From Megalobrama amblycephala (lineage: Eukaryota; Chordata; Actinopteri; Cypriniformes; Xenocyprididae), in the NCBI RefSeq assembly GCF_018812025.1, contig NC_063052.1, positions 24,853,726 to 24,917,725 on the forward strand: a stretch of 64,000 nucleotides of DNA, read 5' to 3'. The notes beneath the pieces were generated by a model, which worked only from the letters and a program-made list of their open reading frames with translations, did no database searches and was not told the origin of the DNA. The translations under genes were made by a program, and so were the position numbers. How positions within the stretch are numbered: the first letter of the stretch is position 1; each line of letters opens with the position of its first letter. This document shows, piece after piece, positions 10,940 to 20,720 of the stretch.

Positions 10940-11560
10940 AATGTTTTCAAACCCTATAAATTGTTTTTAACCCCTTTATATTATAAATTATAAATGGTCT
11001 GATAGAACAAAAGGTTGACCAGTATTTTTTTTTTTTTTTTTTATATATATATACCAATATTCACACATTAATTGGTCATCAGTGCTTTAATATTAATGGC
11101 ATCTTTGGTTTCATGTATTGTGTGGATAAACTTTCAAAATAACAGCTATTCATTATCTAGATAGAAATGTGAGATGATTATGATAATGATAATGATGTTA
11201 ATAATAATAATAATACATTTTTATTTGTTGATTAGTATTATTAATATTAAAACAGCTATTATAAAACATTATACATTTAAATATATCAATTATTGTTGTC
11301 CATAATGAATATTTTATTTAGTTTTTACACATCAAGAAGTCACTTCCTCTCTGCTAATGAGTAACATAAATCTCCTAAAAATAAATATAGATAAGCTGAT
11401 AGACTGATAGACCGATAAAATGCTGGTTCAATAGACCAGTATTCAAACAATATTTGGTTACCAGTTCTTAAGTATTAGGTCACCAATAAATGCCATAATT
11501 TGATTAATGTATTGTTTGGATAATTATCTTATAAACTTATTAAATAACTTATAAATTAAA
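10940..11560. repeat. AT-rich intronic DNA with a diverged direct duplication
   Basis: The block around 11045-11150 (ACCAATATTCACACATTAATTGGTCATCAG, split here as ACCAATATTCACACA and TTGGTCATCAGTGC) is similar to the block around 11430-11530 (GACCAGTATTCAAACAATA, TTGGTTACCAGTTC, ATGTATTGTTTGGATAA). Both end in ATGTATTGT-TGGATAA. The copies are about 380 bp apart and strongly diverged. Confidence 0.4.
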
Positions 11561-11596
11561 TAAAATTCATTACGTAGTGAGAAATGTGTATCTTAA

Positions 11597-12641
11597 ATGG
11601 TTAGTTCACCCAAAAATGAAAATTGTGTCATTAATTACACTCATCAGTGGTTCGGAGCATGTATCACACTGCCAAAGTCACGCGGACCATTGAAATTTCT
11701 AAACATTAAGAAACACTTTTGACGTAACGAAGCATGTAACGAAGCCTCATTTACTGAAATCACGTGACTTTGGCAGTTTGATACACGTTCCAAACCACTG
11801 ATTTGAAACAAAAGATTCGTAAAGCTTCGAAGCTTCATGAAGCAGTGTTTTGAAATCGGCCATCACTAGATATTGTTGAATAAAGTCGTTATTTTGTCTT
11901 TTTTGGCGCACAAAAAGTATTCTCGTCACTTCATAACATTAAGGTTGAACCACTGTAGTCACATGAACTGTTTTAAATATGTCTTTAGTACCTTTCTGGG
12001 CATTTGAAAGTGTTAATTGACCCTTCGCCGGGAGTTTGATTGACAAGCGATCTAACCAATCATAACGCCGAATCTGCCATTTTGTCCGACAAAGCAGCCA
12101 GGAGTTAGAAGATTAACCTCGGTGGACTTGAACTTGAAAAATGGTGTGTACTGATGTCTTTCTGCGTTTGAAACAACATTCCTTCTCATGTTCATTCATG
12201 TTTATTTGATGCTATAAATTAACTAGTAGGAAGAGATGATCGGTTCACGAGACGCTTGAGCTAAGGCGCTACCGCAGTCTGTCACGATACATTAAAGAGC
12301 CACAAAACGATTTTTATTGTTCGAATTTCTTAAAAAATTACACAGTTTGAAAGCTGGGACTTTGTTTAATATCATAAGTAACCTGCTCTGTCTTGTCTCT
12401 TTGCTCCGCGATGTATTTTTCACTCTGTGTGGCGTGACAGCGCCATGGCTTGTCGGACAAAGCAACAGTAACTAAGGGGGGCGGGTCTTTGCAAAGGGTC
12501 AATTGTCTTGCTGGCATTGGAGGCCTCACTGAGCCATCGGATTTTATCAAAAATATCTTAATTTGTGTTCCGAAGATGAATGAAGGTCTTACGGGTGTGG
12601 AACGACATGACAGAATTTTCATTTTTGGGTGAACTAACCCT
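11597..12641. mobile_element. Angel-like palindromic TTAA element with a nested insertion
   Basis: The left end is TTAA then ATGGTTAGTTCACCC, and the right end is GGGTGAACTAACCCT then TTAA (12642-12645). Between them are inverted arms with GTTTGATACACG, GAAGCTTCATGAAGC and CTTCATAACATTAAGG. The left arm is shortened and starts abruptly at TTACACTCATCAGTGGTTCG. A separate 482-bp element interrupts the right arm at 12019-12500. Confidence 0.8.
12019..12500. mobile_element. Small nested element with GACCCTT ends and AATT flanks
   Basis: The left end, GACCCTTCGCC, and the right end, GCAAAGGGTC, are imperfect inverted repeats. The internal motif GTCCGACAAAGC near 12085 recurs inverted as GCTTGTCGGAC near 12448. 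Flanks are AATT at 12015-12018 and 12501-12504. Intact sister copies of the host repeat read GTTAATTATCTTGC or similar across this site, so a 4-bp AATT duplication is likely. Confidence 0.65.
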
Positions 12642-12645
12642 TTAA

Positions 12646-13477
12646 TAATATAATGGATATTCTATAATATTATTGTAATTTTCATGCAATAATATTAATT
12701 CCATAATTAATTTCAATTACCATATTCACATACCATTTTATTTACATGGTACTCCAACATGAAAGAAAACCATGGTATCAAGTCCAAACCTACATTTTTA
12801 TACTATGGTACTGTAAGTGATGTAATAATAATGAAGTAACATACTAAAGCCAGGAGCAAAGCAACAGCTAAAGCAAGTATAATTTAGATAGACAGTTGGA
12901 CACTTGAGGAGGGGACAACTGCGTGCTCTCTGTCCTTGAGCCCGGGACTTTATTCCAGAGTCAAGAGAGAAAGTGGGAAAAAATGAGATGAAATCTAAAC
13001 ACCTTGCTAAATCACAGATTTATGAATAATAGATGGTGAGGCTGATGGCCGGAGAGCAGGAGACAGAGAGCGAGAGATAAAGAGGGATGTGTGTGCTGTG
13101 AGTGAAGGGGAGAGTGACAGATGCCATTCAGTCAGGCTGAAGGATGGTTGCATATATGGATGGATGAGCAGAGCAGATGAAGGGTGGCGGAGGGCAGGAA
13201 TGAGGCATGGCCGGAATACTTCCAGTTTCAGTTTTAAGGGTGGAAACTCATAAAGTGGCATGCTTACTGATTTTAGTGCCAGTTTAATGAATGTAATGTG
13301 CTATTTCGAAAGTTCACATAAAAACACAAGATTTTTTTTCTTCTGTTAACTGCACCTTTCTTTTCTTAGTTTTCTCTTTTTATTTTTATTATCCTTTTTC
13401 TTTATTCTTTTTGGCTTGTTCTGTTTCTTATTCCTTTTCTCTTTTCTTTTTCTCTCCTTCCTATGCACTCTGCCCAG
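12646..13477. other. Intronic DNA before the cNBHD exon
   Basis: Contains an AT-rich part (12646-12850), a purine-rich part with GAGAGAAAG motifs (12950-13200), and a long pyrimidine tract (13330-13477) leading into the exon acceptor. No repeat family or gene is recognised. Confidence 0.5.
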
Positions 13478-13727
13478 CTCTTGAGAGACTTTCCAGATGA
13501 GTTGCGTTCGGACATCGCAATGCATCTGAATAAAGAGATACTAGAGCTTTCCGTCTTCTCCTCTCTGAGTCGTGGATGTCTCCGCTCTCTCTCCTTGCAC
13601 ATTAAGACGACGTTTTGCGCACCGGGCGAGTATCTTCTTCGGCAGGGAGATGCTCTACAGGCTCTTTTCTTTGTCTGCTCTGGCTCCATGGAGGTGCTGA
13701 AGGACAGCATGGTGTTAGCCATCCTCG
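13478..13727 (+). CDS. kcnh8: kcnh8 coding exon: C-linker end and first half of the cNBHD
   Basis: Reads [20 protein letters not shown], then [20 protein letters not shown], and the beta-roll with [38 protein letters not shown]. The fold is the cyclic-nucleotide-binding homology domain. In KCNH channels it does not bind cAMP or cGMP usefully, and it regulates gating through the C-linker. The acceptor TCTGCCCAG|CTC follows a long pyrimidine tract. The donor is CTCG|GTCAGT, a weaker match to consensus. It starts in phase 0 and ends in phase 1. Confidence 0.95.
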
Positions 13728-14558
13728 GTCAGTTTACACAAACACAAATATTACACACAGTCACACAGCTCAAAAGGCTCAGTGTAGTTTTGGCATGAAA
13801 AGAAAAATTACTGCCTCTCATTAAGTGAAGACTTTAGGGCCCATGTGTTCCTACAGTTGCCAACAAAAACTGCTCTCTGTGATTGGTCAGTCTCTCTGTG
13901 AGGCTTCACACACACAGCAGGCTCATAGGACAGTGGACCTAATGTGTGGAAAAAATATAATCCCCATCATCCTGTTAGGTCCTGCCTGTGTGTGTGTGGG
14001 CGCGCATGTGTGTGGTTGTGTGTTTGTGTTAATATCACCTTATGAGTTCTGACAGGAAAAGAACACACACTATCTTTTTCATCTTTCCCTCACACACTCT
14101 ATCCACCCTGCTGACAAAGGAAGGTCTCTCTGACATTGAGTTCTCAAGAAGGTTCAGTTTTTTGTGTTTACATACGCATGTGCTTTTTATACAGTATGTT
14201 TTTGTGCTGCTAATAGAGCTGTTTGTAGTCCCACGGTGCTAAAATGCTGAACAAATTAGCATTTTCGAGCCACAATTTCCTTTGGGAGTTTCTAATGGGT
14301 TTTAATAATAGTGGTTTTTGATTTATGTGTAAAATAAGGTCTCTGGTTAACATTACTTGGAGACAATTTTATGTTTTTGTTCTATTATATAAATTTCTCA
14401 TAGTTGGAGACTCATAGGGGAACCCATGCTGGATTAGTTCTCCACTTTAGCCTACATATTGACATACTGACTGAACACTCCCAAGTGATATCTGACAAAA
14501 TATTCATGTGTTTTTGCATCTTCCTGTTTGTTTGTGTGCTCCTGTGTGACACGTCCAG
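13728..14558. other. Short intron inside the cNBHD, no feature recognised
   Basis: A GT-rich segment lies at 13985-14030. No transposon end or exon is seen. At 831 bp this is one of the shorter introns of the gene. Confidence 0.55.
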
Positions 14559-14773
14559 GTAAAGGCGACTTGATTGGAGCCAACATGTCAGTTGATGACC
14601 GCGTCATAAAGACAAACGCCGACGTGAAGGCACTGACGTACTGTGACCTGCAGTGCATTAATCTGAGGGGTCTCTATGAGGTGCTCGACCTGTATCCTGA
14701 ATACTCCCACCGTTTTGTGCAGGACATCACGCACGACCTCACCTATAACCTGAGAGAGGGACAAGAGTGCCAC
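14559..14773 (+). CDS. kcnh8: kcnh8 coding exon: second half of the cNBHD with the YNL intrinsic ligand
   Basis: Reads [58 protein letters not shown] and [14 protein letters not shown]. The TYNL motif matches the segment that folds into the empty nucleotide pocket in the zebrafish ELK structure and acts as an intrinsic ligand. The acceptor is CACGTCCAG|GT and the donor TGCCAC|GTAAGA. It begins in phase 1 and ends in phase 0. [15 protein letters not shown] fits Kv12.1 closely. Confidence 0.95.
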
Positions 14774-16138
14774 GTAAGACGTCACATGACCACTGTGTTT
14801 CATTTAATTTTCACTGATTCACTAATTTATTTTTTGTGGTTGCCTAAACTAGGGATGTGCTTATCGATTAAACTATACAGCTGCTGCTAGTTGATACTAG
14901 TCGTTTACATTTTTTTTTTCTACTCACTTTTATTGTTTTGCTTTATATTTTGTACAAAGGCTACATTTAAATTACTGTTACTGTTAAATTACTGTTATGA
15001 TACATTTTAAAATTAATATTATTCTGAAAAGTGTCTATCTGGAGCGGAAAACAAAATCATTTCATTTTACCTCAGATATTGCATGCGTTCGTTTTCACTG
15101 TGGCGCTTGCAGCAGGTTCAGAGAAAAGTCTACTTGGAAGATGAGCAAGGTGAGGGAGTATTTTGAAAGGCTACACAAATCTTTTCCGTTTTCTTCTGTC
15201 ATGTCAAACTAGTATGTAAAAATTTATAGGCTTGTTATACCGGTTATGAGGGACAGTACGGTATGAAATTTTATATTGGATTAAAAGAGAAACATTATGA
15301 ATGAAACTTACTTGGCATGTGAACAGCTGCTATATCAACAACCTAAAGAAGAGAATACGCTTAAATAATGTACAATTGTCAGAACACGGCAAGTACGTGC
15401 TATTGCTTAAGAAACGCTTAAGGCGAGACACCCCAGGTGAATAGGGTAAAAAAAAATTAACTAACAGATATCACCATACTTCCCCAGCTGATTGATTACA
15501 TTAAAAATTGCTAAAAAAAAAAATTTGTATTACAAGTTTTCTGAAATGTTATATTTAAATATGCAAATGAGGCATTATCTAATTAAATATGCACAAATTT
15601 GCATACATTTCTAGACAAATATCTGAATATTGGATGAAGTCAGGTTCAAAATTCTCATTTAATTTTTTTGACATATTAAATTCAAAGTTTTACAAAGGGA
15701 ATTTTGGATATCTATTTTTATCACTACATAAATAAGGAAAAAATATTTTTTTTAGGAATAAAATGTTGAATAAAATCAGGCAAATTATATATCAACAAAT
15801 CCCTCTGTAAAAACCTTCAGAATATAGATAGGAATGAAACTGTAATGTTTGTATATTATATTGTGTATTGTGTATATAAGTTCTGCTGAAGTGGAGATTT
15901 CTGACTCAGAGCAGGAGCAAAAACTCATTTTGAGAAAATGGCCTTTAAAGATATTTACTGTAATTGAAATCTACAGACGCAAATAGATAACGTGCTATAA
16001 ACAAAATACACTTAAAAGTGTATTTTAAATGTTCTCTTTCCACCAGTCTGAAAAAACACTTTATGAAAAGCCAAAAAGCGCAAAATCTCAAAATTGACAG
16101 GTGCATGAAAAAAGTGTTTTTGCCTGTAGTGTCCCCCC
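14774..16138. other. AT-rich intronic DNA, no feature recognised
   Basis: Contains poly-A and poly-T tracts and low-complexity TATTT runs. Fragments such as AGGGATGTGCTTATCGATTA (14856) may be ends of decayed hAT-like repeats. No coding frame has a recognisable domain. Confidence 0.45.
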
Positions 16139-16142
16139 TTAA

Positions 16143-16452
16143 AGCTGCAGTCCGCAACTTTTTTGTATTAAAAATTTACAAAAATTATATAATGAGAATA
16201 TACAACATGAATCTATTTTTCAAACCGTGTTTTTGTCTTATCCGGAATCATTATGGTACACTTATAATAAGTGTTTATATTCGGACTATTTCAGACCGGA
16301 CTGGTAGGACTCGCCACAGAGTATCACAGTAACTGCATGACTCGCCATAGACATACATGGAGAAAAGTAGCTCCGGCTACAATGTTCTTCTGCAAGACGC
16401 GTGCAGTTCTGTTTATTAACCGCTAGAGGGCCAAAAATCACGGACAGCAGCT
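16143..16452. mobile_element. 310-bp TTAA-flanked element with AGCTGCAGTCCG ends
   Basis: The left end is TTAA (16139-16142) then AGCTGCAGTCCGC. The right end is CGGACAGCAGCT then TTAA (16453-16456). Inverted termini plus TTAA flanks mark a complete small non-autonomous copy. Confidence 0.75.
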
Positions 16453-16472
16453 TTAAGTTTAATGATCATTAA

Positions 16473-17016
16473 AGGTGATAGAGAGGATTTTTTTGTCGAC
16501 TGAGAATCCAAAGACTGTTACTGAGTTTTTGAAATGAGCGCATGCGTAAGAACAGCCCCCCTCCTTCACAGCTCATTTCAAAGGAACGCCTCCCAAAACT
16601 CGTGCACGAGTATCGGAACACGAGTGTTTACCACCGGCATTCGCTGTCGTGTTAGTGGATTCATTATGTCGGACTCACCGCAGGTAACTCATAATCTGCA
16701 GTTGTTACTCCTGTCTCCTGACAAAAACATTGCATGCAGCGCCTGTGGAGTGTGGAAAGTTACTGGAGAGCGCAGCCGCGCTCGTCTCTCACAAGGAACG
16801 TCACGGCAGTGATTGACAAGCCAGAGGGCCAATCGTTTACGCAATGATCGCGTAAACGATCGGCTGATGTTTTTAAGGCTCTACCTCGTGCACAGATTAT
16901 GTATATTAATATTATTACTTTCAGTGCACCTAATAAATAGTCTTTTATCAGTTAGTAAAGACAGTTTCAAGTAATATTGCAAAAATGTATAAAACAAAAC
17001 ATCCTCTTTAGCACCT
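16473..17016. mobile_element. 544-bp TTAA-flanked element with AGGTGATAGAGAGGAT ends
   Basis: Left TTAA at 16469-16472 is followed by AGGTGATAGAGAGGAT. The right end, ATCCTCTTTAGCACCT, is followed by TTAA at 17017-17020. The interior has a CpG-rich stretch and a stub exon, ATG TCG GAC TCA CCG CAG followed by GTAACT (16666-16683, donor at 16684). It also has a perfect short palindromic segment around GATCGCGTAAACGATC. Confidence 0.75.
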
Positions 17017-17209
17017 TTAATGATTCAGTGATCATAATGCAAGGCAAGCACATTGCATGTATCTGTATTATAAGTATTTTTAGTGGCATTCAGTATGATA
17101 TTTGACTGTTCATAGATTGAGTAGTCTATTTCAAATGGATCGCATTTACAGACTGTCTCCGGGGGAGGAGTTAGACTAGTCGATTGCAAAATTTATGTTT
17201 AAACATTAA

Positions 17210-18396
17210 AGGGGTCATGAATTGAGAAATCAACTTTTCCTTGAGCTTTTGATATAGAAGAGGTCATCGTACTATAAGAATATACTGTAAGTTTCAGAAC
17301 TGAAAACTTCCTTGTTAGTCCAATAAAAGCTTTTATTGATACCAGGCCCACTGAATGACTGATCTTGGAATATTACTTCATAGGTAGGTGAAATGCCGCC
17401 TCAGCAGAAGAAATCAATGCGTACTTTATCTTTGCAACGTTAGCCCCACCCACTGGCATGTTAGTGAAATAAGGAGGATGGAAGAGCGATACAACAGGAC
17501 AAAAATAGCATTACCTTTCAAAGGATCCTTATGCTAGGAATATGGTTATTATTTAATTTCAACAATGTGAATGTCTCAGTTGAGCTTTACTTATTAGTAT
17601 TTGGTATTTCACTGTGGATTCTTTGGTATTTTTTTTTTTTTTATATGGACTCGACAGTAATGCAACAACATGTAAGTAACTGTTAATTCTAATGCCTGAT
17701 CTGATATGTAATGATTCATGTACAGTCAGATGTTCTTCTTTGTTTATATGTCAGTAAATCAAACCAGTGACTAAACGGCCATCTTCACTTTGTTTCTCTT
17801 AGTAGGATGAAAATAATCTGTTATTTAAATGGTGATTAAATTTTGTAAAGAAATCAAAGAACTCTATTTGATTCTTTTGCAATCGTTGGAGCAGTCAATC
17901 AAACCATTTGCGCTAGAGCTGTCAATCAAACAGCACAAGTTAATTAGTATATAATTAGTTATATCGCGTTTGCACTGTTAGTTAAGATGAAAGCATTCGT
18001 TAATGTGCAGAAATTGAGTTGCAATGCTTTCATGCACTCAACAACATGTCTGTGATAGGCTACAATCTTCATCACTGCAGCCTTTCATGCCACGATCTTT
18101 TCACTTTTCATGATTAGATAACCTTGAGTGCTGTAATAGTAAAAACGTGCTAAAAGAGAAAGTAATATTTGGCTATTTCAAATGGAAAGATGTTAGCCAA
18201 TCACAGCAGTGGGTGTTTACACTGAAGTCTCACAGCAGACACGCCCCTTAAAACAGCATTCAAATCTAAAATCAGGGTAGCAAAAATGCCTTTTATTTCT
18301 AAATTATGACAATTTTTGATGTAAAAAGCATACTAACATTATAAGTGCACCCCAGGAAACATTATAAAACAATAAATCAATGCAGTTCATGACCCC
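17210..18396. mobile_element. 1.2-kb TTAA-flanked element with GGGGTCATGAA ends
   Basis: TTAA (17206-17209) precedes AGGGGTCATGAATTG. The right end, CAGTTCATGACCCC, is followed by TTAA (18397-18400). The interior is AT-rich and has no domain-bearing frame. The right terminus seems to have lost one base relative to the left. Confidence 0.75.
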
Positions 18397-18560
18397 TTAA
18401 ATGAAATTAGTTCCATAGCCTAAACCCTTAATGCATCTCTGTAGAACTAAAAGCCTAACCTGATCGTCACCTGATTATTTTTTTCATGGACCCAATATAT
18501 ATATTTTTTTGTGTCCACCAATGTAGCTACATTTTTAACCTTGCAATCAATTCATGATAG

Positions 18561-18605
18561 ATACATACATACATACATACATTGATTGATTGATTGATTG
18601 ATTGT
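18561..18605. repeat. Compound (ACAT)n and (GATT)n microsatellite
   Basis: About five ACAT units followed by about five to six GATT units. Confidence 0.9.
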
Positions 18606-18665
18606 GTTTGAATGTACATTACTGTGCAAAAGTTTGGGGTGAGTTCACCCCTATTCTTTTATTAA

Positions 18666-20013
18666 AGGTCCCGTTCTTCGTGATCCCATGTTTCAAACTT
18701 TAGTTAGTGTGTAATGTTGTTGTTAGAGTATAAATAAAATCTGTAAAATTTTAAAGCTCAAAGTTCAATGCCAAGCGAGATATTTTATTTAACAGAAGTC
18801 GCCTACATCGAATGGCCAGTTTGGACTACATCCCTCTACTTCCTTCTTTAATTACGTCACTAAAACAGTTTTTTGACTAACTTCCGCCCACAGGAATACA
18901 CAAGAGTTGCGTTTGTAGAGAGTGTTTGTCGCCATGTCGTCGAAACGCTGTTATTTTCATCCCGCAGTCCAATCACCGGGTCTGATTCCGGCTCAAATTG
19001 ATAGGGTAAAATTAAAGACATGTTTACAATAACACTGAGCGCGTGCATCTCCACGTTATGGTAGGAGGCGTGACCTTTCCGGGCAAGATGCGCTAAACTG
19101 CTGTCGAATCACAACACAGGAACCGCTGGCACAATCAGAACTCGTTACGTATTTCTGAAGGAGGGACTTCATAGAACAAGGAAGTCATCAGCCCGTTTTT
19201 ATGACAGTGGAAACACAGTGCCCAAGGAAGTCGACCGGAAGTTGAAGTCGGCCGCGTGCCGCCATCTTGTAGCAGAACTTCACTTGCGTTAGCATCCCCA
19301 TTGACTCCCATTCATTTTGGCGTCACTTTGACAGCGAATAACTTTACATCTGAGGCGTTTAAAGACTCCATTTGTCCATTATTTATTTCTAAAGATACAC
19401 GACAATGTATAAAGGGCTCCATTACCTTCTATGTTACATTATGGCCCCGTAGAAACAGTTTTTGTAAAAATAGGCTAACGATTGCGTCATAAACACTCGA
19501 CTCTCTGTCGCACAGTAGAGAAATTACCGTATAGACAGGAGGAGAAGCTCGCAGGCAATAGTATGCATTAACTTAATATGGCGTACTGGCGTTACATTTT
19601 AAAATACTATACAAAATAATTAATCAGAATACTTACTCCTGCTCACTCACACCAAAGAACTCCCCGCTCAAGCTCGCCGTCTCTGCAAGATTAACGATGG
19701 CAGTTTGCACGCACAGCTACTAGAAGATTTACATCTGTCAGACAGGTTGCTGACGTCATCAAGCTTAGTTTGAGTCTGCGCGTCAGAAACGGAAGTGCTA
19801 AAAATCGCTAAAAATGGGCTTCACTTGTCTCAATTGAGTTCCAATGGGGTCGCTGTGTCCTTTTCTTTTACTGTCTATGTGGAAACAGCGGTATACAGAT
19901 AAGTAAATTATGTGAAAAATACTGTGTTTTTTTACACGCGAAACATGAACACATGTTATATTGCACACTATAAACACAATCAAAGCTTCAAAAAAACACG
20001 AAAAACGGGACCT
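18666..20013. mobile_element. 1.35-kb TTAA-flanked element with AGGTCCCGTT ends
   Basis: TTAA (18662-18665) precedes AGGTCCCGTTCTTCGTG. The right end, CACGAAAAACGGGACCT, is followed by TTAA (20014-20017). It is nested in the hAT-like MITE. On the minus strand it carries a stub exon with YQFEPESDP (18977-19054). Another CpG-containing block at 19200-19860, with GCCGCCATCTTGTAGC and CGTCAGAAACGGAAGTGC, may be a further insertion, but its ends are unclear. Confidence 0.75.
18977..19054 (-). CDS. Stub first exon with YQFEPESDP in a TTAA element
   Basis: On the minus strand, from ATG at 19054 (or an inner ATG at 19021, MSLILPYQFEPESDP), the frame reaches ESDP and then meets GTGATT, a possible splice donor. 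The motif LPYQFEPESDP matches IQPYMFEPESDP in the THAP-bearing element at 7183-7344. The two elements have different terminal repeats. Beyond the donor the frame stays open to 18860 but the residues look non-coding. It is probably the remaining 5' exon of a gene carried by an autonomous relative. Confidence 0.45.
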
Positions 20014-20217
20014 TTAATAGAAAGCTCAAAAGAACAACTTCTACTTGAAATAGAAATCTTTTGTAACATTATAAATGTCTGTATTGTCACTTTTGATCAA
20101 TTTAATGTATTCTTGCTGAATAAAATATTAATTTCTAAAAAAAAAAAAAATCTTACTGACCACAAACTTTTGAGTGGTAGTGTATGCTTACATATAGCCA
20201 TATGTCTCACTTTCCAG

Positions 20218-20256
20218 GTCATATCCAGGATGTCCAGTAAGTCCATGGACACACAG
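20218..20256 (+). CDS. kcnh8: kcnh8 39-nt microexon after the cNBHD
   Basis: Thirteen codons, VISRMSSKSMDTQ, match the short segment that follows the NLREG sequence in Kv12.1 (VISRLSNKSM as I recall it). The acceptor is CTCACTTTCCAG|GTC and the donor ACACAG|GTGCGT. Both ends are phase 0, so skipping would keep the frame. The Ser/Thr-rich content after the cNBHD could be a phosphorylation site. The exon lies about 33 bp downstream of a MITE end and is easily missed by gene finders. Confidence 0.85.
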
Positions 20257-20329
20257 GTGCGTCTTCTCCTCAGCTGTCAATCATTCCGCACTTATCCACT
20301 AACAGTGCTGTGTTGACTATAATAGCTTG

Positions 20330-20720
20330 GGGCTCATTTCCCTAACAATGATCTACCTCCCGCCTCATTTGCCTAATGAGGGAAGCTAAGAACACTACAG
20401 CTCTGAAACAGCAGGGAGAGAGAACGAAAAATTGATGATGATGGTGATGATCATCTTCTCCATTCCCTGTCCTTCCATGCCTGAAGCAGTAATCAGGGAG
20501 GGAGCGGCGTAAGAGGAAGGGGAACGGCGCGTTTAGGGGCGAGGGAGGGGTAAAAGGAGGAGGGGGGGGCGGTTATTGAAGTGCCGGATGACTGACTGCT
20601 TTGGGAAACTGCCGCTCTTTCAATTACAGTGTGAGGGAGCCTCAATTATTCAACACGGAAAATGACCAAATTATTCTACGAAATGTGTAATTAATCAGGT
20701 ATATATAGAACAAGAGAGGG
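20330..20720. other. Unique intronic island, candidate conserved non-coding element
   Basis: This segment has no transposon motif and a mixed composition. It contains CATTTGCCTAATGAGGGAAG, CTTTCAATTACAGTGTGAGG, CTCAATTATTCAACACGG and TGTGTAATTAATCAGG. ATTA/TAAT homeodomain cores are frequent. A G-rich stretch (20510-20575) divides it. The pattern resembles conserved intronic enhancers near neuronal genes, but only alignment can tell. Confidence 0.35.

Larger units (their letters stand above)
18613..20186. mobile_element. hAT-like MITE (AAAAGTTTGGGG ends), interrupted by a TTAA element
   Basis: The left end is ACTGTGCAAAAGTTTGGGGT. The right end is ATCTTACTGACCACAAACTT then TTGAGTGGTAGTGTA; together they are imperfect inverted repeats. 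The right part (20018-20145) keeps the family's internal motif TGTAACATTATAAATGTCTG then TCACTTTTGATCAATTTAATG (split here). The middle is replaced by the nested element 18666-20013. The right end falls about 33 bp before the kcnh8 microexon. Confidence 0.7.

Noticed and set aside
19256..20316. Frames within the AGGTCCCGTT element and its right flank, one of them overlapping the microexon
   Set aside because: They cross transposon boundaries. Only the 13-codon exon at 20218-20256 fits the channel.
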